This document shows positions 8,925 through 19,085 of a stretch of 64,000 nucleotides of DNA, one piece after another. The stretch's first letter is position 1. Each line of letters starts with the position of its first letter. The DNA is from Unio delphinus (taxonomy: Eukaryota > Mollusca > Bivalvia > Unionida > Unionidae), in contig JAQISU010000033.1 in assembly GCA_029339505.1 (NCBI GenBank), positions 124,001 through 188,000 on the forward strand, given 5' to 3'. Below the pieces are notes generated by a model. That model was not told where the DNA came from. It ran no database searches and saw only the letters and a program-made list of their open reading frames with translations. The translations under genes were made by a program, and so were the position numbers.

Positions 8925-9910
8925 TCAGTCACTATGATACCCACTTTCCACTAACTCGCCAATGAAATCTCGATATGTGCTGATATCCATGATACCACCC
9001 TGAAATAATCGTCTACAGATATCAGCTGCTTCATTAATTATTTCCGGTGAGTTATTTCCGGCTCGGAACCCTCCTACAAGAACCTCTAATCGTGATATAT
9101 CACTGAGAACACTACCAGGACATACCCCACTTTGGGGTCCACTGGAATCTTGCAATCCGCGCTATAACCAGTTGCTTCATTCTGTTTTTCTAAATCCGTT
9201 TCTTGTAAATAACCAAGAGGATTATAATCATCATCATCATCACGAGGTATTTGTTGTTTTTTAGGTGAAAAGGATATTTTCTTTGCAGGTTGCTGTCGCC
9301 GCCTTTGCGTTTGTTGCGGTTTTTGTTGTTGTTTAAACTCTTCGTATTGATTATACACTGTACCCACCGCATTGATATATTCAATGTATGATGCACTATT
9401 TTTCTTAATCAGACCTTTTTCAGTTTTGATTTTATAGAATATATCAGCCCAGTGAGTTATATTTCTAACATATTTATGATGTTCTGGTTTCAACCATTTT
9501 TTTCTGTTTTCATAGGACGTAACAACAAGTGCAGGAATTTCTGCTGGATCAGTCTTATCAATTTCTGCTAACCCTTCTTCGTTAAATCTCACGAGTAAAT
9601 CATCTACTGTTCTTTTTGATTCTATTTTTTGTACGGCCTGTTCTGTTTGTTCAGTTTTCGCTGCTATTTTTTCGAGTTCACCAATAACAGATTTTCCCGT
9701 CTCGAGACCATCTCCCAGTATAGCGCGCTCTACTCCCTTCGTTGCTGTTGTTACTGGTTTAAACAATTCTTCAGATCCCGCAGCAAAATCAGTCTGAAGA
9801 CTCTGTCGTTGTTGTAGTTTATTCCGTACAGAGTCACGAATTGGTACAAATCTCTTAATTGCATCCAGTCGTTCACGAGCCAATCGGGTTGTTCATGCTT
9901 CATTGACCAT
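8925..9910 (-). pseudogene. Polinton structural/assembly protein with conserved C-terminus (broken)
   Basis: A protein of about 330 residues. The N-terminus (LARERLDAIKRFVPIRDSV) and C-terminus (LEVLVGGFRAGNNSPEI, then a helical tail) match element 2; the C-terminal module recurs in other Polintons from memory. The middle is Gln/Lys/Asp-rich and low complexity. Lesions: the ATG at 9908-9910 is followed after five codons by TGA at 9893-9895 (Leu codon in element 2), and a frameshift lies between about 9120 and 9155, so the C-terminal 60-70 residues are in another frame. Function is unknown; its position suggests virion assembly. Confidence 0.6.
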
Positions 9911-10219
9911 TATTTGAAATCAGAAACAATGTTTCAATTGCAAAACAATTTTTCAATCCGACCTAACACCATCGTGGAAGTGTTATTTCATCGTGATACA
10001 CCTTCGTTCATCGATGGGGAAAGTGTCCAAATTTTATATAAAATAATAATAATGTCACTTTCCCCACTTTTCCATTGATCAATCTGAACCGTCCATCAAT
10101 TTTTATTCAGTGTGAAATATTTTTTATTCACTGATTTTGACATTGTCAATCAAAAAATGCTAAAAAAAATTAAAATCTCTATGAGGGACGGTCACAATCA
10201 AATAATGATAAATGGTCAA
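9911..10219. promoter_or_regulatory. Non-coding block with TATA-containing inverted repeat, element 1
   Basis: This is the longest gap between genes inside the element. At 10015-10025 and 10056-10066 lie perfect 11-bp inverted arms (TGGGGAAAGTG) around a 30-bp AT-rich loop containing TATATAAAATA. The same structure is kept in element 2 (52460-52511) with one loop change. A further AT-rich stretch at 10080-10160 contains a segment of about 66 bp missing from element 2. It could be a promoter/operator for the downstream - strand virion block, or an origin-like hairpin. Confidence 0.6.
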
Positions 10220-10621
10220 TCAAAATTGTTCATTTTCTTGAATTAACGCCCGTAGGTTTCTAATTTTAGAATTAACCTCCTTTTTCAATTCGTATTCGTA
10301 CCCCAATTCTTTTCGTATTCGTTCTACGATAGTATTTAACGGAGCGAACACACTTACGTCACTGGGAAATGCGAGAGAGTCCCGAATAGAATTCTGAATT
10401 CTCTTGATGAGCGCATACTTCTTTGGTAGCATATACTTGTTAGTGCTAACTCCGTATTCTATATCCTGAAAATCAGACATGATTTGATCAGGATTTAACC
10501 CATCTGATAGTTCAATATCCCAACTTTTCAATTTTGAAATCTCGGATAAAATGCTATTCATGTTTTCAGAATTCATTATTCTATAATAATGATATATTTC
10601 TAAATGAAAAATATGACGCAT
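10220..10621 (-). CDS. Small helical protein, unknown function
   Basis: 133 residues, open and the same length in element 2 with about ten substitutions. It is predicted from composition to be mostly helical, with SEISKLKSWDIELSDGLNPDQ in the N-terminal half and a Lys/Glu-rich C-terminal helix (VERIRKELGYEYELKKEV). No family recognised. Its ATG overlaps the stop of the HNH gene (TAATG). The internal Met of MNSENMNS may be the true start, giving about 118 residues. Conservation in both elements argues that it is real. Confidence 0.6.
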   Translation of the reverse strand: MRHIFHLEIYHYYRIMNSENMNSILSEISKLKSWDIELSDGLNPDQIMSDFQDIEYGVSTNKYMLPKKYALIKRIQNSIRDSLAFPSDVSVFAPLNTIVERIRKELGYEYELKKEVNSKIRNLRALIQENEQF

Positions 10622-11115
10622 TAGACATAACTAAATTGAACTTTTTGTCCCGTCCTTTTTGAAATAGCCGATGGATAAATCCCCTCTGCAACAAATCGTA
10701 CTGAGGGTGAACAAATATCGAAATGCCTACCGGCGCTGGTTATTGATTGAAATATTTTTTCTTCGTTAGTTATCGTATTCAAAGATTTCACAGGTCTCTT
10801 CCCAACCGTTTTGCATTTTCCAGTCTTTCCTTGTTTGGTATTCTCACTTTGAGTAACAGCCTGCAGATTTGATAAAGAATTGTTTTTCGGATTAGAATCC
10901 TTGTGATCAATGACAGAATCATCCTCGATCAATCCATAAAAACATTCAAATGCGAAACGATGATTGAGATAAGTTTTATTCCCAACAGTAAACATCAAGT
11001 ACCCTTGATTATTCACAGCACCAACTGATTTCTTCAGTCTACAGTGTCTTACAACACCATCACTGGATGCTTCATAATTTGTAATCAAGGGATGGTGTCT
11101 GAATTCTTGGTTCAT
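10621..11115 (-). CDS. Stand-alone HNH endonuclease with NUMOD-like domains
   Basis: 164 residues. The N-terminal part (ITNYEASSDGVVR) is a NUMOD4-like start module. The core has NHRFAFECFYGLIEDDSVIDHKD, where the His of NHR and the DHKD with following SNPKNNSLSNLQ are the HNH_3-type active site. The C-terminal part (VKSLNTITNEEKIFQSITSAG) resembles a NUMOD1-type helix-turn-helix. Such proteins are usually phage or organelle homing-type nucleases; here it may nick target DNA during replication or act as a passenger selfish gene. It overlaps the zinc-protein gene by ATGA. Open here, frameshifted in element 2. Confidence 0.75.
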   Translation of the reverse strand: MNQEFRHHPLITNYEASSDGVVRHCRLKKSVGAVNNQGYLMFTVGNKTYLNHRFAFECFYGLIEDDSVIDHKDSNPKNNSLSNLQAVTQSENTKQGKTGKCKTVGKRPVKSLNTITNEEKIFQSITSAGRHFDICSPSVRFVAEGIYPSAISKRTGQKVQFSYV

Positions 11116-11510
11116 TCGTATACATAATAATATTGTTTGTCTAATTCATTGTTTGGTTTAATGATAAATCTTTCGATGGAGTCTTGAGGAGTTCTTATGA
11201 TTTTGTCAGGGACGTTGTCAGTGTCAGGGACTTTTTCAGGGTCATAATTTCTGATTGATTGTCCATTTTTTATTCTTTTATCATAATAACACTTTAACTC
11301 CCTGTATCGCTTTCCACCGCAATTCAAACACAACTGAGATTTTCCCCTAACCCAAAACCCACATCGTATGCAGGGTAACGGGCCAAGGCTTCCACGTCGA
11401 AAGCTTTGCATATGATACCCACAAAACTCAGTTCTGCATGATTTGTTACACGGGGTTACTGATCCAATCATAAGCCACTTGCAGTGATTCATTATATATA
11501 AATTCTTCAT
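11112..11510 (-). CDS. Cys-rich zinc-binding protein
   Basis: 132 residues. Cysteines come in two sets: C20-x3-C-x4-C near CNKSCRTEFCGYH and a CxxC pair (PCIRCGFWV... LCLNCGGKR), forming a probable zinc ribbon. The C-terminal 60 residues are polar. It may be a small DNA-binding or nuclease-associated protein; no family is assigned with confidence. Its start codon lies 24 bp from the PolB ATG on the other strand, so the two share a promoter region containing a TATATATAA-like run near 11493. Open here; in element 2 the codon before the second CxxC is a stop. Confidence 0.6.
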   Translation of the reverse strand: MKNLYIMNHCKWLMIGSVTPCNKSCRTEFCGYHMQSFRRGSLGPLPCIRCGFWVRGKSQLCLNCGGKRYRELKCYYDKRIKNGQSIRNYDPEKVPDTDNVPDKIIRTPQDSIERFIIKPNNELDKQYYYVYE

Positions 11511-11534
11511 TTAAATGCTTGTTTTAATTATAGC

Positions 11535-14500
11535 ATGAGGGAATTAAGGAGAACGCCTTCGAAAAATGCTGAATTCAATGCTGATAAGGAGTTTAAAAGA
11601 TTATTGAAAATTAATCCTAAATTTAATCTCGATAAACCAAAAAAACGTCCAATAGACGGAAACATGAAAGAGTTTAAGAGATTATTGAAGATTAATCCTA
11701 AATTTAATCTCGATAAACCCAAAAAACGTAACAAGAGATTATTAAAAATTAATCTCAAACGTCCTAGAGACGGAAACATGAAAGAGTTTAAGAGATTATT
11801 AAAAATTAATCCTAAATTTAATCTCGATAAACCCATAAAACGTCCAAGAGACGGAAACATGAAAGAGTTTAAGAGATTATTAAAAATTAATCCTAAATTT
11901 AATCTCGATAAACCAAAAAAACGTAACCAAAATTAATCCTAAATTTAATCTCGATAAACCAAAAAAACGTTTAATAGACGGAAACATGAAAGAGTTTAAG
12001 AGATTATTAAAAATTAATCCTAAATTTAATCTCGATAAACCAAAAAAAACGTCCAAGAGATTTCCCTGGAAAGAAGCTCAATTCAATCTCGATATAGTTT
12101 CTAATACACCAAAAAATACAATTCTTGATAAAGCCATGATTAGTAAAATCAGAGACTGTTTTAATGAATTCAAGCGTGATGGAGCATCTTATTGTTGGTC
12201 AACATTTCGAATTGATGGTGTTGTTGATGCTACCATGACTGATGAAAAAGCAGCAGTGATAATTTCACGTGTTGGGGAAAAAAGGTATTTTTTCCGAATA
12301 AAATTTATTATCGAAGTCGATGGCAAATGGATTATTAGGGATAAATTTGAACCAATCCTCAAGAATAAAAAAGCTGTCATTGTGAGTAGAGATTCCAAAC
12401 CAGGAATTTTAACCGGCATTGACAAACCATACTACGAAAGATCTTATCCCGTAAATGCAATGGTTTATGGGATGTATCCGTTAAATGATAAACCCGATAT
12501 CGCAAAACTAGCTCCTATGAAATATTCTAGTTCACTGAATTGTGTAGCAACACGCGTAATGGAACACTTCACAAATGCATCCCGAGGAAATAAACTAACT
12601 GATCTGCGACGTAGGAAAATAACCGAATGGGAACTGACAGTGAAACAGCATGGTGCAAAGATTTCTGATATAGCTAAATTAGAAGCATCATTAAAATTCC
12701 CAATATCAGTAACAACAATAACCGGAGAAGTATTATACGAACCGAAATATCAATCGCGAGGAGCTCCAATACAGATTATTGATCATAACAAACACGCGTG
12801 GACACCTGCGGTAACAGTATTTCCACGAGAACGAACCGTGAAATATATCCCCGAGGAATTTTCCGGGGGTGTTTTCTATGAAGAGAAATTATTCGATGCT
12901 ATTCATGCGTTGTGTGAGAATGATCCTGTGTCAGTGTGGTTACTTAGAAGTGATGAAGATCCCGAAATAGGATTCGATCATTTTGTAAGACCAAATGGTG
13001 AATTATATCGCGTTGAAGAATTAGATAACAGAATGAGAAAAATCGCTAGTGATTTTTCACCGGAGAGTTTCCATGAAAAACTACTCACGGATAGTTTTAC
13101 TATTCCATCAGTGGTAGCTCACTTCGCAAGAGAAAAAAACTCATGGCGTCCAACACGAAGTGATTTTCTCGAGGATGTTAAATTGAGTTGCGTCAAATTT
13201 GGTCATGGAGGACTGTGGAATACGAAATACTCACGTGATGGTATGATTTCAATTGATATATCCGCGTGTTATCCCGGAAGTTTTCTCGGGTATGGGGAAT
13301 GTGCTGAGTACTTCAAACGATTTGGACACCCCACGCATGAAATGACTCGTGTTGCGATTAATGGACCATTGCCTGATTTTGATTTAACCGGATTCGCTCG
13401 TGTGATATCATTTGAATTAGCGTCAGGATTACATCCGTGTAGTTATGTTTGGCTCGGTAGACACCTATCTGAAAAGGCCTGGATGCCAATAGTGCTATTG
13501 AGATATATGATTGATTGTGGTATGCTAATATCGTTGATTGTTTCCGAGGCTATTATATGCTATCGAGCACAGAAAGAAGTTTGGCTACCACAACCCGATC
13601 TAGATAGAATAATCAGCGAACAGCGAAAACAATTCCCTGATTTCAATGAAGAACAAATCATGAATCGGTCTAAGAAGTTATTTGAAATTAAAAAAAGAAC
13701 AAGCAAAAGATTTTGGACGAAGAATAATCGGTAAATTTACCCAGGGTGGACGATACGACAATGCAAAATATTCTTCGCGGTTGATCATAGATATCGCTGA
13801 ATACGATTTTATTGTAACGGATTTAATGAAACAGGGAAAACTTGAATCCCGTAAGGATGCTTTTCTATCCAATGGTGAGAAAATGGGTACGGTTGTTACC
13901 TACTGTGATGGATATAATTCCCAGTATACACATTTGAGAAGTTCAATGCTAGCCTATGCTTCTATTAATCTATTTTCGATGATAAATAGATTTCCTAATA
14001 CCGCGGTTAGAGTGGCCACTGATTCGATGTATATACACAATAAGTACAAATCAGCTATAGCGGCATTCACAGATCCCGAAGAAAATTGGGGGCGTTGGCG
14101 ATTTAAAAAGGAGATGCTACATGAGTATTGTGAATCGGCAGACGTTGCCATGGATGATAAATATCTTTGTTGTAACCGTATTGAAATTCAATCAGAATTT
14201 TCTAATGCACCACCGGTATCTGATCCAGTATGTAGATACAAGACAGTTTATTTAAACGGTTGTGGTGGGTCAGGAAAGACAACTCGTGCAATTGAATTAT
14301 TTCGTCGGTCAACCATGATTGTGTTAACACCGACTCACACACTCGCCAGAGAGATGATACAGCGAGGGGTAAATGCCTGTACTTACCATAGTTTCTTTCG
14401 ATGGAAGGGTGACAAATGGACTCCTGAGCGTATAGGTGATAAATTCATTCCTGAAATCATAATTTGGGATGAAATATGCACAGTGTCATTAGATGTATTA

Positions 14501-15487
14501 CAAACCTTTCTCGAGTTGTTGTTAAACAAAAACACAAAAGTCGTCATGTGCGGTGATCACGGCCAACCACCACCATTTGTCGGTGCATCTCCACATGAAT
14601 GGCTAAGGGGTTTTGTAGACTATTATGAAGAAATTACCACTGATTATAGATCAATTGATGAACGATTACGAGAATTCAAAGCGCTAATTAGATTACAACC
14701 GGATAGAATCCAATGCGAAATAGCGCGTGAAGTGATTTCAGAAACTCCAATGAATGATTTCTGGGAAACATGGAGACCAAATGATTTGATAATTGCAAGT
14801 AGAAAAATAGTCAGGGACACACTTCAGATGAAGTTATTTGAATTGCATAAAGAAAAATTTGCAACGCTTCCAGTACCCCTTTGTTATAGGCCATCGGATA
14901 CACGAAAACAGAATATTGAAGTTGATATTCCAGGACAGAGTGAAAAACGAATTCTCGTATTAAATGATATTGTGCTGGTTGATATCAATGTCGTTGAAGA
15001 TGCATTGCGTGCTAATAAATCCCCGTGGACGCTAGGATACGCAGCAACAATACATTATTCACAGGGATTTACTATATCGGATACAATTGTTTGGATGGTG
15101 GATAATCACATCGAATGGTCGAATTTAGTCTATCTCGCAGTATCCAGAGTACGAAAAAAAAATCAACTTCGAAGAATTGTTTTCGATGATAATGACACCA
15201 CAATAAATGATATTGATGTTAAAATTATTGATAAAAAACTCTCCGGTTACAAACAACAGGACAAAAAAAAACAACGAGAATTTGATATTGATGCTGAATT
15301 AATAATTACGCTGAAACAACAACAGAATAATCACTGCGCGAGTTGCAATTGTATAATGCGTTGGCAGTATTCGGATGAGGATCCTCGATAATTCACAGTA
15401 GACAGAAAAAATAACAATCTCGGTCATGTCAGAAACAATGTGATGTTGACTTGTCTTGAGTGCAATAGACGCAACGGTGCTAGTTAA
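11535..15487 (+). pseudogene. POLB: PolB-SF1 helicase-HNH replication protein (broken)
   Basis: Same architecture as element 2: a basic N-terminal repeat region, diverged family-B polymerase palm, SF1 helicase (Walker A GCGGSGKTT) and a C-terminal HNH nuclease. Three lesions: an extra C near 11930 in the N-terminal repeats (stop at 11934-11936, with the frame restarting at the ATG at 11986), an extra A in a run near 13690 (A7 against A6 in element 2), and TAA at 15389-15391 where element 2 has a Gln codon. The poly-A run near 15263, frameshifted in element 2, is intact here, so the helicase-HNH junction is readable up to that stop. The gene's stop overlaps the integrase stop tail to tail. Confidence 0.9.
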
Positions 15488-16424
15488 GACCATGCGGTGG
15501 CAATTGAGTATCCTCGGGAATTACCTGTAGTTGTTGTCGAGTAAAACCCCGCTGAGGGGCAGTTGAATCCAGTTTATAGACTGGAGGTCTACCAGTTGAT
15601 CGTGTTATACTAGATATCTTGTGTACAGTAACACTCCAAATAGGATCAGTAGCCCTTTTTCTACCCCCTTCAAATTCTCCTGGTTCATATAAATCCCTAA
15701 CAGTGACATTACTACCAAGAATTGGTTCTTTGAAATCTTTTTGTGGTTGTACGGGTATAGACTTCTTTTTAATAGCGTTGCTAGGTTTCATGTTGATTGT
15801 TCTAGTAATCTCGTTATTCAGTGCAGTAATCACAGATGGTAATCTTTTAACCCATTCACGGGATCTTTTTTCTTGGATGAATTCTTTTGCGTATTGATAT
15901 CCAAATAACCGCTCAGCAATCGTCCGATTAAATCGTTCTACAATGGCCTGATCGCGATGTAGCGCAGTATGCCCTCGTCGTATGGTGACATTATGATGTT
16001 TCATTGTAGATAACACTGCACCCTGAAATTCCTTGCCAGGATCAACCTGCAATAGATTTGGCCAGTGCAGAGGACCTCGTCGATAAATCCTGTCAAATGC
16101 AGAAGCAACTTCAGTAGCTGATTTTGTTTTTAACGGTTCTGCTTCTTTGTATCGACTTGCAATATCAACTACGGTTAAAGCGTATTTGTAACCACGATCA
16201 AGTGGCAGAAATAATATATCAGCCTGATGAACTTCATTAGGAGCGGTCACATCAAAATGCGAGAATTGAATTTGTTTAGGCGGTGGTAGATAAATCTGCC
16301 ATAGTGCCTGTTTGGATAACCAATTAGCCGCAGTGGTTTTTTTCACTTTTGCAGCACTAGCGAGTTTATGGACTGCTGATTTACCCCTCCAGTATCCTCT
16401 TGGGGAATAATAAATTGATTCCAT
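15480..16424 (-). CDS. INT: Retroviral-type DDE integrase
   Basis: 314 residues from the ATG at 16422-16424; a GTG 18 bases upstream is less likely because it lies inside the PLA2 gene. It joins element ends to target DNA. The rve core has Asp69 (HQADILFLP), Asp128 (LQVDPGKEF) and Glu163 (QAIVERFNR), giving a D-D-34-E spacing. An N-terminal basic helical region (residues 15-45, KSAVHKLASAAKVKKTTAANW) and a C-terminal SH3-like part (PPVYKLDS...RGFTRQQLQVI) flank it. It starts directly after the PLA2 stop. Open, and near-identical to element 2. Confidence 0.93.
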   Translation of the reverse strand: MESIYYSPRGYWRGKSAVHKLASAAKVKKTTAANWLSKQALWQIYLPPPKQIQFSHFDVTAPNEVHQADILFLPLDRGYKYALTVVDIASRYKEAEPLKTKSATEVASAFDRIYRRGPLHWPNLLQVDPGKEFQGAVLSTMKHHNVTIRRGHTALHRDQAIVERFNRTIAERLFGYQYAKEFIQEKRSREWVKRLPSVITALNNEITRTINMKPSNAIKKKSIPVQPQKDFKEPILGSNVTVRDLYEPGEFEGGRKRATDPIWSVTVHKISSITRSTGRPPVYKLDSTAPQRGFTRQQLQVIPEDTQLPPHGLN

Positions 16425-16428
16425 ATTA

Positions 16429-16944
16429 TTAATTACCGGCACCTAACATCAATTTACTTTTCATAGCCGATTTTATCAAAAAGGAAGCCAATTTTTCTTT
16501 GAAGGATTTATCAGGAACAGCATTTAACCCATGAATTAATTTCACATCTGCGAGATGCCTGTGCTGCAGATTGCTGCTTTTATAAGCAACATCATGAAGG
16601 TGACAGGCCTTATCAATGGCGTTTATTGGTTCTTCTCCGGGGTTGGGTTGATTTTGATTATTGAGTCTGATATCAAGTCTGGTTCCCGGTCCACAGTAGC
16701 TATATCCTGGAAGGTGCTTTTCTCCGGGGTACTTTGCCCATGGGGTTCCAGGGAGCTTTGCCAATTTGGCTGCGATATCACCTCCTCGTTTTTTTAAATC
16801 AGATCTCATAGACACAAATCTAAATTTCTTTGTACCACATTGCACGCATTTACCAGAAAGCGCTGATCGGTTATTTTTAGTTGTAATCGTCGTCAAGTCA
16901 TATGTGCCAGTACGCGTTTTACACTTCATACAATATAGATCCAT
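16429..16944 (-). CDS. Zn-ribbon and parvovirus-type phospholipase A2 protein
   Basis: 171 residues. Residues 5-36 hold two CxxC pairs (YCMKCKT, CVQCGTK) resembling the DUF5679-type zinc ribbon. Residues 80-135 hold a secreted-type PLA2 active site: the calcium loop YCGPG at 83-87, the catalytic dyad in DKACHLHDVAY (His117, Asp118), and a second Asp at 133 in LADVKL. The arrangement LPGY-YxGPGT-EPIN-HDxxY is that of the parvovirus VP1 unique region, which opens endosomal membranes; adintoviruses are also reported to carry it. No signal peptide, so delivery within a virion is expected. Its start codon is 5 bp from the ATPase start on the other strand. Confidence 0.85.
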   Translation of the reverse strand: MDLYCMKCKTRTGTYDLTTITTKNNRSALSGKCVQCGTKKFRFVSMRSDLKKRGGDIAAKLAKLPGTPWAKYPGEKHLPGYSYCGPGTRLDIRLNNQNQPNPGEEPINAIDKACHLHDVAYKSSNLQHRHLADVKLIHGLNAVPDKSFKEKLASFLIKSAMKSKLMLGAGN

Positions 16945-16949
16945 AATTT

Positions 16950-17621
16950 ATGTATAGAGATATGGATATAATTGATTTTTCAGCGACTTAAACAAGAGAA
17001 CCAGTTAAGCATCATGCAGCGCTACCAAACTCTATCCGGATGATTATAATCGGGCCATCTGGATCCGGTAAAACGCAATTGTTGCTCAATTTAATAATGA
17101 GATGGATGACGTGGGATAAGTTGTATTTAGTTGCCCCTAGCGTAGATGATCAACGATGTTCTGAAGTGTTAAAGGATTTTAACGAGAATGCATCAGAAAT
17201 TAAGGGTGAGAACGCCATTGAATTTATAACCGATATCGATGAAGCACCTAGTATTGATGATATTGATGGAGATATTAACAATTTAGTCGTATACGACGAT
17301 ATAATGTTAGATAAACAAAAAAATCCTGCTAGGATCTTTTCCAGAGGCAGGCATAAAAACACTGACGTGATATATGTCACTCAACGCTACACTCAGGTTC
17401 CAAAATTCATCAGAGATAACTGCAATATTCTTGCTGTATGCAACGGAGTTTATACTCATACTCTTAGAAATATATGGCAGACATGGTGCTCTGATATGGA
17501 CTTCAATCAATTAAAAAATTTCTTTAGTCATGCTCAGTCGACTCCGCACGGATTCGCAACAATAAATTTGCATGATCCTCGGACACGATATCGAATCGGA
17601 CTGGATCAAATATTCGGTTAA
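16950..17621 (+). pseudogene. ATP: A32/FtsK-type packaging ATPase (5' nonsense codon)
   Basis: The full gene would encode 223 residues, as in element 2, and pumps DNA into capsids. Codon 14 (16989-16991) is TAA where element 2 has AAA. Downstream the frame is open from 17040, where an ATG (codon 31) directly precedes the Walker A GPSGSGKT; initiation there would give a 193-residue ATPase lacking only the N-terminal 30 residues, so partial function is possible. Walker B is in NLVVYDDIML. The last codons lie inside the right TIR. Confidence 0.85.
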
Positions 17622-17879
17622 AATCATTTCTTATTTTCTGTTAACCTGTAGCAGCAGAGAGGGTGATGACCACATCGTTGCGAGCAAAATTGATTAAAAA
17701 AATCGTAAAATCTCCGTTTTTGCAAAAATGGAGACTTTTTTTTTGGTTAAATGAGATTTCGCTGGAAGCCTTATATTTTGTTCGAAAACGTAGTCTGTAA
17801 GCCTTATTTTGCTCGAAAACGTTAACTGGAAGCATTATTTTTGCTCGAAAAGGGTGGTCTGTTCGCCCCCTCTGCTGCT
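17600..17879. repeat. Right terminal inverted repeat of element 1
   Basis: Inverted counterpart of 2151-2429. It begins within the last codons of the ATPase gene (stop at 17619-17621), includes an inner AGCAGCAGAGAGGGTG at 17650-17665, and ends in CTCTGCTGCT at 17879. TIR and coding sequence therefore overlap. Confidence 0.92.
17622..17879. other. Non-coding right end of element 1
   Basis: This 258-bp stretch is entirely TIR. It holds the inverted end motif at 17650-17665, a near-palindromic hairpin around 17705-17735 and the 31-bp subterminal repeats. No gene is present. Confidence 0.85.
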
Positions 17880-17886
17880 GAAGGAT
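17880..17886. repeat. Target-site duplication, right of element 1
   Basis: GAAGGAT, the partner of 2144-2150. Host sequence continues from here as in uninterrupted units. Confidence 0.9.
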
Positions 17887-18259
17887 TGAAACACTAATAT
17901 GAAAAGTTTATACGTTGAATAGAAAAGTAACATTTGCCGTATGAAGAGATGAAGCGCATGTGTGGACTATTTAGTCAGACATGATTGTATTGAAACAAAG
18001 ACATTGAAGATAACGATATTTTAGATTTGTTGATTTCAATTGTCATGAATGTTAATCTATCATTAGATTATTAAAGGAGAAAGCTTTATACAGTATGCGT
18101 TATGTCCTACTGACCTTCCGAGACGTGATCATACAGTTTAGGTTCAAGCCGAACTATGCACGTGTCCTCCAAAGCTGCATCCTATATTCATAAAGTGCAA
18201 GAATTAACATGAATTTTATGTCATTTTGTGTTATTTGAATATTATTATTCTTTCCTCAG

Positions 18260-18346
18260 GAATATCTGAAACAACATATGTAGAAAAGCCTGAAAGTACA
18301 TCCGCAGCTGCAACAACAAGAACAGAATCATCATCGGCCACTACGA
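18260..18346 (+). CDS. Mucin-like exon B, copy 1
   Basis: An 87-nt segment (29 codons) after a strong acceptor (TTTCCTCAG) and before an AGTAAG donor. It is phase-1 symmetric and open only in the phase that matches exon A. The peptide reads ISETTYVEKPESTSAAATT and then Arg-Thr-Glu-Ser/Thr-rich, again mucin-like. With exon A it would encode a Thr/Ser-rich stalk with scattered charged residues. This copy lies just after element 1; its upstream partner exon A is at 184-264. Confidence 0.77.
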
Positions 18347-18793
18347 GTAAGAGATGTAATTCTCAAAAAGTTCCTTTTCAGTGATCCTAATATGTTACTG
18401 ATACTATTATTGTAAACTATGTTGGAATTTAACACCTTTTATGTATGTATGCCTTTTCTAATGTCTGTTAAGGCATGAGACTGTTTTTCGTATAGAATAT
18501 TTTCATTACCTGAAACAAAGTGTACAAGCTGTTTTTGGCTCATTTTTAACACGTCCTTTTCTTTTGATCGCATAAATGTCTGCAGGGATTGATGGATGAT
18601 GACCCATTTATTCCTGAAACAGTAGTTAGAACATAGTCATCGGGAAGTAATGCAGCTGCAACAGATGGTTAGAGACTCATTTGAACTCTTGCTGTCACCG
18701 ATGGTAATTCCATTTAGATTAGCGATAATTTATTTCTGCCGCAAAATTAATTAATATATTTATTTTGATCATGATTTGTCACTTTACACAGAG

Positions 18794-18820
18794 CTATCCA
18801 ACAACCTCTTGAGACCAAAG
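18794..18820 (+). other. Candidate 27-nt phase-1 micro-exon D
   Basis: Between ACACAGAG and GTATCA lies a 27-nt segment that is also phase-1 symmetric. It reads (x)-IQQPLETK-(G) and would join B to A in frame, giving Thr before it and Ala after it. Other copies are at 21879-21905, 24973-24999, 28054-28080, 31127-31153, 34212-34238, 37299-37325, 40387-40413, 43475-43501 and 61954-61980, all open. At 27 nt openness is weak evidence; the matching phase and flanking AG/GT are what suggest an exon. Confidence 0.4.
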
Positions 18821-18900
18821 GTATCAACTTTCTAATTCGTGGAAATGAACAAAATATGATAATGTCGTATTATTAGCATTATTATTTTTATTACTATTAC

Positions 18901-18953
<53 letters not shown>

Positions 18954-19004
18954 TTGAGAGAACAAAATAATTAAATATTAACTTTCGTTTTTAATAATCA
19001 TCAG

Positions 19005-19085
19005 CCTTTGATGGAACTTATACAACAATGCCGACAGGTTCAAAACTAGAAACAACAACGGCAACATCAACATCTGCTACTACGG
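19005..19085 (+). CDS. Mucin-like exon A, copy 2
   Basis: Reference-like copy, identical in coding content to copy 1, 81 nt, CAG acceptor and GGTAAG donor. It follows candidate micro-exon D at 18794-18820. Confidence 0.75.

Larger units (their letters stand above)
2151..17879. mobile_element. Maverick/Polinton (adintovirus-like) element 1
   Basis: About 15.7 kb bounded by TIRs and a 7-bp flanking match in the host unit. It encodes the Polinton hallmark set: PolB, DDE integrase, A32/FtsK-type ATPase, adenain-like protease and double-jelly-roll capsid protein, plus accessory virion genes and a parvovirus-type PLA2. It is non-autonomous as read: PolB carries two +1 frameshifts and a nonsense codon, the ATPase has a stop at codon 14, and two other genes are broken. 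The fibre, protease, capsid, integrase, PLA2, HNH and zinc-protein frames are open. Gene layout and orientation match element 2. Confidence 0.96.

Noticed and set aside
11528..11860. Leu/Phe-rich - strand frame opposite the PolB basic repeats
   Set aside because: It mirrors the coding repeats on the + strand and has no independent support.
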